Assembly: GCA_964551015.1 (NCBI GenBank)
Contig: CAZKBP010000021.1
Location: 1 to 64,000, forward strand
Direction: 5' to 3'
DNA length: 64,000 nt
From: CAZKBP01 sp964551015
GTDB taxonomy: Bacteria; Bacteroidota; Bacteroidia; Cytophagales; Microscillaceae
Numbering within the stretch: the first letter of the stretch is position 1; each line of letters begins with the position of its first letter. Under the pieces are notes generated by a model that saw nothing but the letters and a program-made list of their open reading frames with translations, was not told where the DNA came from and made no database searches. A program made the translations under genes and the position numbers. Shown piece by piece: positions 7,665-16,668 of this stretch.

Positions 7665-8249
7665 TTATTCAGACTGCTGGTCTTTCAGGTCATCTTGTAC
7701 GTATTTCATCAGTTCCTCAAATTCTTCTACGTCCACATCATTTTGTTTAACAAAAAAGGAAACCATTTTGCTAAAAGAGCCATTGAAGTATTTTCCCATA
7801 AAATTACGCAGGTAGAAATTGCTGTATTTATTTTTCTCCACCAGAGGAAAGTACTCGTGAGTCTTGCCATAAGCCTTATGCCCCACGAAGCCCTTATCTT
7901 CCAAAATACGAATGATGGTAGAAACCGTATTGTAAGCGGGTTTTTTGCTGCCCGGTAGCTCGGCAATGACATCTTTGACAAAAGCTCTGCGGAGTTGCCA
8001 GAGTACTTGCATGATTTGCTCTTCGGCCTTTGTGAGTTCAATACTTGGAAAATATTCTTTCCGGCCATTGCGTTTGCGCTCACCCACAAAGCCTTTGTCC
8101 CTTAATTGATCGATCGTTTGCACGACTTGGGTGAGTGTCCAATCTTGTTCGGCCTTGCTTAGTGCGCGTTTTACTTCTTCGGGAGTAGCTCGCTCGAGTT
8201 GCCAGAGCACTTGCATGAGTGGTTTTTCAGAATCTTTGAGTTCTCGCAT
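7665..8249 (-). CDS. BlaI/MecI-family repressor with duplicated winged helix
   Basis: BlaI repressors bind dyads as dimers and are inactivated by BlaR1 cleavage. This one has 194 residues, against about 120-130 in the family, because the winged-helix domain occurs twice: residues 5-69 and 72-136. Both copies carry MQVLWQL, DKGFVG and EYFP at the same spacing. The second copy is closest to the family consensus (PAYNTVSTIIRILEDKGFVG) and is followed by the normal C-terminal dimerisation part. The first copy is more divergent. The gene heads the operon and has a perfect dyad 32 bp upstream, which suggests autoregulation. Confidence 0.93.
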   Translation of the reverse strand: MRELKDSEKPLMQVLWQLERATPEEVKRALSKAEQDWTLTQVVQTIDQLRDKGFVGERKRNGRKEYFPSIELTKAEEQIMQVLWQLRRAFVKDVIAELPGSKKPAYNTVSTIIRILEDKGFVGHKAYGKTHEYFPLVEKNKYSNFYLRNFMGKYFNGSFSKMVSFFVKQNDVDVEEFEELMKYVQDDLKDQQSE

Positions 8250-8280
8250 ATTGGGATTAAAGTGTCTAGTACAATAATAA

Positions 8281-8296
8281 AACTAAAATTTTAGTT
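8281..8296. promoter_or_regulatory. BlaI-type operator candidate upstream of blaI
   Basis: AACTAA-AATT-TTAGTT is a perfect dyad, and the symmetry extends two more bases on each side (8279-8298). It lies 32-47 bp before the repressor start. The same half sites and spacing recur before tonB and exbD. Confidence 0.6.
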
Positions 8297-8348
8297 TTCA
8301 AAACAGAAAATTGATATTTTAATGCCATCTGTCTGGCTCTGATGTAAT

Positions 8349-8747
8349 TTATTTCAAGGCAATAAAAAGCACCACCCCCAAGTCTAAGATCAGATGTAAA
8401 CTTAACATGAACCAACGGTATTTTTGAGGATTCTTCATACGGACAAGTTGTACATAGATTTCCTGCTTGTTTTCTGTGTGCAACTCATGGGCAATCTTTT
8501 GCAGGTCTTTTAAGCACACTCCTAGAAAGTGATAATTGCGGTAAAGTAGTTGCCAATTGAGAATCGCCAATGAGATAAAGCCTACCAAAACAATGATCTG
8601 TTGATAGCTAACTAAGGTTTGACTAGAAACCCAACTGAGCAGAGCAATTACTCCCAAGACATAGAAATTCCAATAGAAATTTAGAGTATCATTAAATTTG
8701 AAAGTGATATCAACCATATCTTTGGTTTTGAGGGCTTCATACTTCAT
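8349..8747 (-). CDS. Small membrane protein of unknown function
   Basis: A 132-residue protein with three likely membrane segments: about 27-43, 49-66 and 113-131. The soluble stretch between the second and third is rich in charged residues (KDLQKIAHELHTENKQEIY) and probably helical. I do not recognise a family. It is separated by about 100 bp from the BlaI operon on the same strand and starts divergently from the small gene at 8869. Confidence 0.6.
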   Translation of the reverse strand: MKYEALKTKDMVDITFKFNDTLNFYWNFYVLGVIALLSWVSSQTLVSYQQIIVLVGFISLAILNWQLLYRNYHFLGVCLKDLQKIAHELHTENKQEIYVQLVRMKNPQKYRWFMLSLHLILDLGVVLFIALK

Positions 8748-8868
8748 AAATAGGTGCTGTTTTTATTTTTTTAAAACCCAAGAATACGGCCAACCCGAAA
8801 AATTATATTCACATTTCCCCAAAAAAATCGCTAATTTTAATAATATTCAGCTTCAAAAATTAACGTCC

Positions 8869-9123
8869 ATGGAACCTTTATGCCTCAACGAAACCGAGCT
8901 CCGCTTTCTGCTGAGTTTACTCAATCGGTCTGCTCACGAAACTCTAAGTCAAGCACTCATCGAGAAGGTAGAAAACCAGATGCATGGCCATTCAGCCAAG
9001 ACAGAAGCCTCCCGGGAAGCCGCATCGGAAACAGCCGAAGAAAATGATTTTCCTTTCAAAAACAACCCTTTGAAGTACAGTGAATTTAGTTTGGCAAAAG
9101 TAAAGAACAAATTTCATCTCTAA
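8869..9123 (+). CDS. Small acidic hypothetical protein
   Basis: An 84-residue soluble protein with an N-terminal Leu-rich helix (ETELRFLLSLLNRSAHETLSQALIEK), a Glu/Ala-rich middle, and a basic end (KVKNKFHL). The ATG at 8869 is preferred. An open frame extends upstream to 8698, but that part overlaps the divergent gene and its own upstream region. No family is recognised. Confidence 0.5.
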   Translation: MEPLCLNETELRFLLSLLNRSAHETLSQALIEKVENQMHGHSAKTEASREAASETAEENDFPFKNNPLKYSEFSLAKVKNKFHL

Positions 9124-9184
9124 ATTGATGATGGCGTCCTCTTTCCTGAACTGTCAACCATCGGCCTAGGCTCCTCTTTTCACG

Positions 9185-9454
9185 ATGATTGAAGCCAAAA
9201 AAGGAGACATAGAGCTCGGTTTGGGACAATGCGCCGCCCAAATGCTCGGATGCCGTTTGTTCAACGAGCAAAAAGACAACCCTATCCGTACGATTCATGG
9301 CTGCGTGAGCAACGGGGATGATTGGCAATTTATGAAACTGGAAGATCATATACTTCACATTGACCAAAACCGCTATTACATCAACGAACTGGGCAAAATC
9401 TTGGGCGTTTTCCAGCGAATTGTAGATTTCTATTTAAAAGAAGACCCGTCTTGA
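9185..9454 (+). pseudogene. Fragment of a PD-(D/E)XK nuclease-like protein
   Basis: The 89 residues begin with IEAKKGDIELGLGQCAAQM and continue with IHGCVSNGDDWQFMKL and the hydrophobic LGKILGVFQRIVDFYL. This resembles the C-terminal half of a PD-(D/E)XK-fold family common in cyanobacteria and Bacteroidota, with EAK as the E-x-K active-site motif. The upstream half with the catalytic Asp is missing, and a stop codon lies 15 bp before the ATG in the same frame. Either a short gene or, more likely, a remnant of a degraded gene. The family assignment is from remembered sequence pattern. Confidence 0.4.
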
Positions 9455-9600
9455 ATGATCTCTTTGCCAAAAATTAAGCAGCTTTGTCAAACAAACGACA
9501 AAAGTTCTGCGGATAAATCTCCCCTTTTGTAAATAATTATCTAGGAATAAGCTCCGTTTCAAAGATTAATGAGAAATTTGCGAGCATAATTCAGTGATTT

Positions 9601-10311
9601 TTGGCTAATCCCGCTGCAAATATTGCCCTATTGGTTTTCTCTCGCACCGCTCCCGAGGAGGCGCAGTTTAAAACTTTTGATCATCAGTTGAGTCAAAAGG
9701 CGAACCATCTTTTGGCCAAAGATCTAATTCGTAATACCTATCAAGTAGCTCGTCAGAGTCAACTGCCTCTGCACTGGATTAGTTCTGAGCAGCAGCAGGG
9801 AAGTAATTTTGCCGAGCGTTTTACCCAAGCTTTTGAGCAAGTTTTTGCCTTGGGCTACGAAAAAGTCATCGCCATCGGGAATGATTGCCCCGAACTGAAT
9901 GCAGCCACGCTCATCAAGGCACAAAGATGTTTTCTACAAAACGAGGCAGTCATTGGTCCCGCTCAAGACGGGGGAGCTTACTTGGTAGGAATTTCTCGGG
10001 AAATATTCCAAGCCCAGGCTTTTGAAAAGCTCCGCTGGAACAGTGCCCACCTACTGGAAGATTTACAGGAATACATCCTTAAACAGACTACGCAATTAAG
10101 TCTGTTAGATACCAAGGCTGATATTGATTTGGCCGAAGATTTCTTGAAGGTCATCAAGCGGCTTCCTCGCCATCATGCGCTCCGCAAAATGTATCAGAGC
10201 TTAGTGGCCTCGCGGTTGTCTCCTGTGGCGAATGTATCTAATTTATTAGTGCCTGCTTTCCGAGTCAAGCGGCTAGTTCCACGTGCCCCTCCCCTCTTTC
10301 TTTTTGTTTAA
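9601..10311 (+). CDS. DUF2064 glycosyltransferase-like protein
   Basis: A soluble nucleotide-sugar transferase-like protein of 236 residues. It shows the DUF2064 signatures: an N-terminal NIALLVFSRTA strand, AIGNDCPELNAATLIKA near 90-107, and VIGPAQDGGAYLVGIS near 116-131. The start is a TTG, forced because a stop codon lies two codons upstream in frame and no ATG is near. The last 30 or so residues (from LSPVANVSNLLV) are Pro/Arg/Val-rich and look as if the reading frame runs into the repeat-like sequence that follows, so the natural C terminus may have been altered. Confidence 0.78.
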   Translation: MANPAANIALLVFSRTAPEEAQFKTFDHQLSQKANHLLAKDLIRNTYQVARQSQLPLHWISSEQQQGSNFAERFTQAFEQVFALGYEKVIAIGNDCPELNAATLIKAQRCFLQNEAVIGPAQDGGAYLVGISREIFQAQAFEKLRWNSAHLLEDLQEYILKQTTQLSLLDTKADIDLAEDFLKVIKRLPRHHALRKMYQSLVASRLSPVANVSNLLVPAFRVKRLVPRAPPLFLFV

Positions 10312-10569
10312 CTCTCTCTTCATGCATCGCCAGTGCGCATTTGTACAAGTGCTCTGTCCGATGGTGCGTGTCTCTACATAGGCACCTTGCCATCCTGAAA
10401 GAGCCTTGTTCTGGGCGAGTGTAGCCATTCGGGACTGCTAGCAAGTCCTGAGCCTCTTGTGATTCGTGTCTCCACGAACTACTACTGGTTTTGCCCTGAC
10501 CAAGCGATCTTGTAGAACACAAACTCTTTTTTACTCAAAATACCGAAACTCATTTTTGAATTTATTTTT
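10312..10569. other. Repeat-like spacer before the TonB-dependent receptor
   Basis: No gene is seen. The sequence is less AT-rich than other spacers. It contains a perfect small hairpin TTCGTG-TCTC-CACGAA at 10463-10478 and a second related string (GTGTCTCTACATAGG) about 100 bp earlier. It resembles degenerate intergenic repeats rather than a regulatory leader. Confidence 0.4.
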
Positions 10570-13500
10570 ATGAAAAATGCCTTACTTATCTGTTTCCTGC
10601 TTTTTTTAGGAAGTCTCAGCGGCTTGTATGCCCAAGCGGATTTGGAGATTAACATCGTATCCGCGGCGGATAATCAGCCCATTTCTAGTCTGAAAATACA
10701 ACTCAAGAACCCACAAATTGGCTTCTCGGCCGAACGCCTCACCAACGAACAAGGGAAGGTCAAGTTTAGCGCGCTCTCTACTTCGGGCGAATATCAAGTG
10801 TTCACCGAAGAAAATGAGGAGTTTTACCCCATGGAATCCAATTCTTTTGTCTTACGCTCTCAGCAGAAGTCCAGCGTGAGCTTGTTAGTTCCCAACAAAA
10901 AAACGGTGGACTTGGATGAAATCGTGGTAGAAGCGGGTTCTTCAGTTTCTAAAATCAATACGGTCAATGCCGAAGTTTCTGCGGAGTTAAGGATCGAAGA
11001 AATCCAAAGCCTGCCCATTGAGGGGCGAGATATTACTCGTGCTTTGTTTCGCCTGCCCAATGTAACACAGGCTACGGGTTTTTATCCCGAAGCCCCCAAC
11101 GTGAGTATCAATGGAGCTAACTCCCTTTTTACCAATTACTTGATTGATGGGCTGGATAATAATGAGCGTTTTCTGGGTGGTCAGAAATTTGCGATTCCCG
11201 TGGGTTTTACCCAAAATATCAATGTACTCACCAACAATTATTCTACAGAATTTGGCCTTACGGGCAACGGCATTGTCAATATCACGACGCGCTCAGGGAG
11301 CAACGAACTCACGGGTGAAGCTTTCTATGTATTACGCCCCGGCACACGCGAGATTCTAGGCATTCAGTTTGATGCTTCCTCGCCTTTTGCCCAACGAGAT
11401 TTATCGGGAAATCAGGTGAAAGATGGTTTCCAAAGGCATCAATTTGGCTTTGGTTTGGGTGGCCCAATCATAAAAGATAAGACTTTCTATTATATCAATT
11501 TTGAGCAGACTTTTGACCTCAAGGATAATCTCTTGAACTCTCCGGCTTTGGGGGTGAATGAAAGCGTACAGGGTGAAAATCGCTTCAGCTACCTCTCCGC
11601 CAAGATAGATCACCTGTGGAGCCAAAAACTGCGCTCTTCGGTGCGGGTCAATCTGGGCTTGATAGGCATCGAGCGGCAGGGCGGTGGCTTGGAAGGAGGC
11701 GTTTCCTTCCCGAGTACGGGCAATACTCAAAATCGTAATTCTCTAATCATTGCAAACAAGAATGCTTATTTGGGGAATAACTTTGTGGTGGAAACGAATT
11801 TTCAATACGCTCGCTTCGTCTGGGATTATGCCGAAGCAGACAATATCAACAGTCCGAATGTAACCGTGCTTGACCCCGACGGCTTCACGGCGGCGGTGCT
11901 GGGGCATCCGGGTTTTGTTTTTAACGAGATTGAGCATACTTATCAATTCCAGCAAAAAGTTACTTTTTTTGCCAATAAACATACCTTCAAGGCGGGTTTT
12001 GATCTGATTAGTGCCAATCACGAACTCTTTGGAGGGGGCAACCCCAATGGCAGCTACACGGTACGCCTGAACGAAAGCCAACTACAAAACCTCAGGAATC
12101 AAAATTTAGGCTCCTCACTCGGTATCCAAGATATCCCGAGCGACGTGGAAGTGCTAAATTATGGCATTGAGCTTCGACCTCAATCCTTCGGAGGCACTCA
12201 GAATATTTACAGTTTTTACCTAGAAGACTTATTCAATGTAACCAATCGCTTGAACTTGACCCTAGGCTTGCGCTATGACTATGACAACCTCTCCAAAGGA
12301 GGCAATGACCAAGGAGATTTTAACAACCTTGCCCCGCGTTTTAATTTCAATTATCGCTTAGGAGAGCGCAGTACGCTGCGTGGGGGCTACGGGCTTTTTT
12401 ATGAGAAAATTCTCTACGCTGTTTACAGTGATGCGCTCCAGCAAAATTCTACCAATAGCGATTACCGCCTACAGCTTCAAGAATTTATTGATCTGGGCTT
12501 ACTCCCCGCCGATACCGACCTTGACCAGATCACTTTCGAGGGTAATTTGGGGGCGGGCTTTGCCAATCCTGATTTTGGCTATTTGCAAGGGCCAAGCGCA
12601 GACGCGCTGCAGAGCGAACGCGAGAATATTTTCAGCAATGAACGCCGTATCTTGAATCCCGAAGGCTATGACAATCCTTACACACATCAATTCTCATTAG
12701 GCTATCAGTATCAGGTGGATCAAAAAACGCTTTTTTACGTAGATTTGGTGCATACGCGTTCTTTTAACCTGTTTCGCTTACGCAATTTAAATGCACCCTC
12801 CCCTTTTATCAATGATGATCCAGAGAATATTCAGGTACGCAGTCCACAAGAAGCCGATCTGACTCGCCCGATTCCTATTGCTGATAACTCAGCGGTGATT
12901 GACGGGCAAACGGTTACTGGAATCGCGCGTAATGTGGTGGTGAGCGAAACGGCGGGGCGATCTGAGTACTGGGGTCTGAGCATGAACTTGGTCAAAGACA
13001 AAGGCGAAGACGATAAATTTGCATATCGCTTCTCTTATACGCTTTCCGAATTGAAAAATGATACCGAAGATATTAACTTCCGAGCCGAAGATTCTAATAA
13101 TTTTGATCGGGAATGGGCCATCTCCATCAACGACCGCACGCACGTGCTGAATGCTTTATTCTTTTATTATCCTCTCAATCATCTCTCGCTGAATCTAGCG
13201 GGTCTGCTCCAAAGTGGACAGCCCATTAATCGCATTCCCATTCCTCAAGAAGTCGTCATTAACGGGAATACCACCACTACCACAGATTTGAATGGAGATG
13301 GGCAATCTTTTGGAGATACTTATGTAGGTAATAGCGACCGCTTCCCCGGAGAGGCACGTAACAATGATCGCTTGCCATGGTCTTTTAATTTCGACGTGGG
13401 CGTTCAGTATCAAATTCCGATTCAGAGCAGTGCCTTAGAACTCAGAATGGACGTATTCAATGTTTTCAATGTAGAAAATCTCAGTGGCTTTTCTAACAAT

Positions 13501-13611
13501 GCTACCCAGAGTAACCAATTACAAGCAGGCTCCAAAGCATCGGGTGTGCTAGTCAGAAGGAATGCCGGGCCACCACGTCAGTTCCAATTGAGTGTACGCT
13601 ATGCTTTTTAG
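10570..13611 (+). CDS. TonB-dependent receptor, Oar/carboxypeptidase-regulatory type
   Basis: An outer-membrane active transporter of 1013 residues. A signal peptide (ending LYAQA) is followed by a carboxypeptidase-regulatory-like beta-sandwich (about 24-110), a plug domain with SINGANSLFTNYLIDGLDNNE near 178-198 and an ITTRSGSNELTGEAFY strand, and a long beta-barrel ending in the aromatic RYAF. The plug and barrel match Oar-like receptors that lack a SusD partner, and no susD is nearby. It leads a plus-strand group with an ABC importer 110 bp downstream, which suggests outer- and inner-membrane steps of one uptake route. Its ligand is unknown. Confidence 0.92.
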   Translation: MKNALLICFLLFLGSLSGLYAQADLEINIVSAADNQPISSLKIQLKNPQIGFSAERLTNEQGKVKFSALSTSGEYQVFTEENEEFYPMESNSFVLRSQQKSSVSLLVPNKKTVDLDEIVVEAGSSVSKINTVNAEVSAELRIEEIQSLPIEGRDITRALFRLPNVTQATGFYPEAPNVSINGANSLFTNYLIDGLDNNERFLGGQKFAIPVGFTQNINVLTNNYSTEFGLTGNGIVNITTRSGSNELTGEAFYVLRPGTREILGIQFDASSPFAQRDLSGNQVKDGFQRHQFGFGLGGPIIKDKTFYYINFEQTFDLKDNLLNSPALGVNESVQGENRFSYLSAKIDHLWSQKLRSSVRVNLGLIGIERQGGGLEGGVSFPSTGNTQNRNSLIIANKNAYLGNNFVVETNFQYARFVWDYAEADNINSPNVTVLDPDGFTAAVLGHPGFVFNEIEHTYQFQQKVTFFANKHTFKAGFDLISANHELFGGGNPNGSYTVRLNESQLQNLRNQNLGSSLGIQDIPSDVEVLNYGIELRPQSFGGTQNIYSFYLEDLFNVTNRLNLTLGLRYDYDNLSKGGNDQGDFNNLAPRFNFNYRLGERSTLRGGYGLFYEKILYAVYSDALQQNSTNSDYRLQLQEFIDLGLLPADTDLDQITFEGNLGAGFANPDFGYLQGPSADALQSERENIFSNERRILNPEGYDNPYTHQFSLGYQYQVDQKTLFYVDLVHTRSFNLFRLRNLNAPSPFINDDPENIQVRSPQEADLTRPIPIADNSAVIDGQTVTGIARNVVVSETAGRSEYWGLSMNLVKDKGEDDKFAYRFSYTLSELKNDTEDINFRAEDSNNFDREWAISINDRTHVLNALFFYYPLNHLSLNLAGLLQSGQPINRIPIPQEVVINGNTTTTTDLNGDGQSFGDTYVGNSDRFPGEARNNDRLPWSFNFDVGVQYQIPIQSSALELRMDVFNVFNVENLSGFSNNATQSNQLQAGSKASGVLVRRNAGPPRQFQLSVRYAF

Positions 13612-13724
13612 GAAATACCCCTGAGAAGATTGAAAATTAAAATCAATAACTCCTCCACGAAACGCTGTGACTCTTTGTGCGAATAAATGTAAATAGTGGA
13701 GGCTCTATTTTAAAGAAAAATTAT

Positions 13725-14945
13725 ATGAAAACGTATATAAAATATTTCTTAGGGCTGAGTCTGCTGGTGCAGGCTTGTAGTGCCAGCTCGGAGAAAAAAC
13801 AAGACACCGACCCCAAGACGCTTCCCTGGCAGGAAATAGAAGCTCTAGCCCAAGGCTCCACCGTGCAGATGATGATGTGGCAAGGCGATCCCTACATCAA
13901 TGCCTACATGAAGGACTATGTAATCCCTGAGGTAAAGAAACGCTATGATTTGAATCTACAAATTTCTTCGGGGCAAGGCAAACAAATTGTCTCTGTACTC
14001 CGGGCGGAGCTAGAGGCGGGCAAAGACCCCAGCGAGCTAGATATGATTTGGATCAACGGAGAAACTTTTTACCAACTTCGGCAAATGCAAGCCCTCTATG
14101 GCCCTTTTGTGGAAAAATTACCAAACTCAAAATTGATCAATCTAGACAATCCCTTCATTGGGGTAGATTTTCAACAAAAAATAGAAGGCTATGAATGCCC
14201 TTGGGGCAATGTGCAATTAGCACTAATCTATGACCGCAAACGGGTACAGGATCCGCCCCGCAGCCGTGCGGAGTTGGCCGAATATGTGGAAGCGCATCCC
14301 GGGAAATTTACCATCCCCAATGAATTCACGGGGATGACTTTCCTGAAATCTCTTTTGATTGATCTGGCGGGAGGGCCAGATGCCTTGGCTGGAGATTTTG
14401 ACCCAGCCCGATACGAGCAGTACGCGACCGAGCTTTGGGCTTATATCAATCGGATTAAGCCTTATTTTTGGAAAGAAGGACGCACTTTCCCCGAATCTCT
14501 GGCAGCTACGCACCAGATGTTTGCCCAAGGAGAGCTGGACTTTACCATGAGCAACAACGACAGCGAAGTAGACAACAAAGTGATTCAAGGCCTATTTCCC
14601 AAAAGCACCCGCTCTTATGTCTTGGACGGTGGGACGATCCAAAATTCGCATTTCTTGGGCATTGTCCAAAAAGGAAAAAACAAAGCGGGAGCCATGCTGG
14701 TGATTAACTTTCTGATTTCGCCCGAAGCTCAATACCGCAAAATGAACCCCGAAATCTGGGGCGACGGCACCGTGCTGGATTTCCATAAACTGGACAAAGA
14801 TTGGCAAGCCAAATTCCAAAACATCCCCCAGCGCAAATACGCACCCAAGCGTGCCTTGATCCAATCCAAGGCATTGATGGAACTGGCTCCCGAGTATATG
14901 ATTCGTATCTATGAAGATTTCCGTAAGGAGGTGATTGAGAAGTAA
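13725..14945 (+). CDS. YnjB-like ABC transporter substrate-binding lipoprotein
   Basis: A 406-residue periplasmic binding protein. The signal peptide ends in LVQAC, a lipobox, so it is probably membrane-tethered. The body matches the E. coli YnjB type: a long type II binding fold with DMIWINGETFYQL, ECPWGNVQLALIYD and DFTMSNNDSEVDN segments. The ATG at 13725 places the signal peptide at the N terminus; an upstream GTG at 13677 is rejected. It is followed closely by two permeases and an ATPase. The substrate of YnjBCD systems is not established as far as I know. Confidence 0.85.
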   Translation: MKTYIKYFLGLSLLVQACSASSEKKQDTDPKTLPWQEIEALAQGSTVQMMMWQGDPYINAYMKDYVIPEVKKRYDLNLQISSGQGKQIVSVLRAELEAGKDPSELDMIWINGETFYQLRQMQALYGPFVEKLPNSKLINLDNPFIGVDFQQKIEGYECPWGNVQLALIYDRKRVQDPPRSRAELAEYVEAHPGKFTIPNEFTGMTFLKSLLIDLAGGPDALAGDFDPARYEQYATELWAYINRIKPYFWKEGRTFPESLAATHQMFAQGELDFTMSNNDSEVDNKVIQGLFPKSTRSYVLDGGTIQNSHFLGIVQKGKNKAGAMLVINFLISPEAQYRKMNPEIWGDGTVLDFHKLDKDWQAKFQNIPQRKYAPKRALIQSKALMELAPEYMIRIYEDFRKEVIEK

Positions 14946-14952
14946 TTCCACC

Positions 14953-15804
14953 ATGAAAAAACTCCGCTCTACACTCGCCTTGATGGTTTTTGTAAGCCTG
15001 ACTTTTGTACCTTTGGTCTTGGGCTTGGGCTATGCTTTGCTCTACAGCGTGGGCGGAATCGGGTTATTGAGTAAAGGACTTACACTAAGCCATTGGCAAC
15101 AGGTTTTGTCTTCGGGTGAGATAGGCTGGACTCTGATATACAGTGTTTACATCGCCCTGCTTACCATGTTGATTTCGGTGAGTTTGGCTTTGCTGGCTCT
15201 GCTGGCAGGGGGCAGGCATTGGCGGCGGGGGGCTTTGAGCTATTTGGTTTATTTTCCTTTGGCCATGCCAGCGATGGTGGTGGCTTTTTTTTGTTTTGAA
15301 TTTTTATCCAAATCGGGCTTTTTGTCCAGGCTTTTTTATCACACAGGCGTGATTCAAGAGATCGCGCAATTCCCAGATTTGATTCAAGATAGCTATGCCA
15401 TCGGGATTATTTTTGCCCATGTGCTCATGGCGACTCCCTTTCTACTGATTTTATTCTTGAATATTTATCAGCGCGAACAGGTAAACCAATTGCAAGCATT
15501 AGCCACGAGTCTGGGAGCCCAACCTAGGCAAGTTTTACGAAAAGTTACCCTGCCGATTCTCTTACAAAAAGCCTTACCGACTTTGCTCTTGTACTTTATT
15601 TTCGTGATGGGTTCTTATGAAATTCCGCTTTTGCTGGGGCAACAAAGCCCACAAATGTTTTCGGTTTTCGTACTACGCCAGCTTCAAGGCTTTGACCTAC
15701 AGGCCATTCCACGAGCTTATGTTATCATTTGCTTGTATGCTTTGGGCGTGATGGGCGGTATCTTTGTTTTACTAAAAAGGAGGGCATACGATGAAAGCAT
15801 TTAG
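14953..15804 (+). CDS. ABC transporter permease (YnjC N-terminal half type)
   Basis: An inner-membrane permease of 283 residues with about six helices and the EAA loop ATSLGAQPRQVLRKVTLPIL, which contacts the ATPase. It begins 7 bp after the binding-protein stop; the ATG at 14953 is preferred over a TTG inside the upstream gene. In E. coli the permease YnjC is one fused protein; here its two halves are separate genes. The next permease overlaps this one by 14 bp, so translation is probably coupled. Confidence 0.87.
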   Translation: MKKLRSTLALMVFVSLTFVPLVLGLGYALLYSVGGIGLLSKGLTLSHWQQVLSSGEIGWTLIYSVYIALLTMLISVSLALLALLAGGRHWRRGALSYLVYFPLAMPAMVVAFFCFEFLSKSGFLSRLFYHTGVIQEIAQFPDLIQDSYAIGIIFAHVLMATPFLLILFLNIYQREQVNQLQALATSLGAQPRQVLRKVTLPILLQKALPTLLLYFIFVMGSYEIPLLLGQQSPQMFSVFVLRQLQGFDLQAIPRAYVIICLYALGVMGGIFVLLKRRAYDESI

Positions 15805-16561
15805 ATTATCCCTTTTTTGGAAGCCGCTACTGATTGGGCTGATTTTGTTTCCTTTTGCTTTGCTGGGAATGCTTTCTTGGAGTCGGGCTTGGGTATTTCC
15901 CGACCTGTTTGCCACCGAGTGGACAACACAATATTGGAGGCAATTTTTGATTTCGGGTGATGAATTGACTTATAGCTTCGGGCAATCGCTTCTGATTTCT
16001 TTGAGTGTGGCGACTGTGGCTACGTTGAGTGGTTTTTTGACGAGCAAATATTTGGCGCGGCATCCTTGGCGAAGGCTTTGGCTTTTCTTGGCCTATTTTC
16101 CTTATGTGCTCTCGCCCATTATTTACGCGGCTTGTATTTATTTTTATTTTATTCGTTGGGGTTTATCTGGGAATGGGGGAGGCGTGATGCTGGCCCAATT
16201 GATTATTACTTATCCTTATGCGGTGATTCTATCGATCAATCATTGGAATTTAGAACTCAAAGCCATGGAAGATTTGGTGGCTACCTTGGGAGGGAATCGC
16301 TGGCAGGCTTATCAAAAAGTCATTTTTCCACTCTCCAAGGGAATGCTACTGCTTATTTTCTTCCAGACTTTTATCATTTCTTGGTTTGAGTATGGATTGA
16401 CTAATTTGATTGGGGTAGGAAAAATCCAGACCTTGACGATTCGGGTATTTCAATATATCAACGAGGCCAATCCCTTTTTGGCGGCTTTGTCCTCTTGTTT
16501 GCTAATGATTCCACCCTTGATTTTGTTGTGGATAAACAAACGCTTCATCTTTAAACCGTGA
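15791..16561 (+). CDS. ABC transporter permease (YnjC C-terminal half type)
   Basis: A second permease of 256 residues with about six membrane helices and an EAA-type loop (VATLGGNRWQAYQKVIFPLS near 170-190). It overlaps the preceding permease by 14 bp. The pair would form a heterodimeric channel. The sequence is rich in Trp and Phe near the ends of helices. The ATPase follows after a 107-bp gap. Confidence 0.87.
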   Translation: MKAFRLSLFWKPLLIGLILFPFALLGMLSWSRAWVFPDLFATEWTTQYWRQFLISGDELTYSFGQSLLISLSVATVATLSGFLTSKYLARHPWRRLWLFLAYFPYVLSPIIYAACIYFYFIRWGLSGNGGGVMLAQLIITYPYAVILSINHWNLELKAMEDLVATLGGNRWQAYQKVIFPLSKGMLLLIFFQTFIISWFEYGLTNLIGVGKIQTLTIRVFQYINEANPFLAALSSCLLMIPPLILLWINKRFIFKP

Positions 16562-16668
16562 AGAAGTGGGAAGGGGTAAGAATGAGAGCCCCACACGATG
16601 TTTTATCGTTCACTTTTAATTTTGTCATTGCCTAAAATAAGTTGCCCCAGGCGCAACCTGCAATCAAT

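Noticed and set aside
9452..9532. 27-codon frame overlapping the stop of the nuclease fragment
   Set aside because: The ATG overlaps the stop codon, but there is no other evidence for translation.
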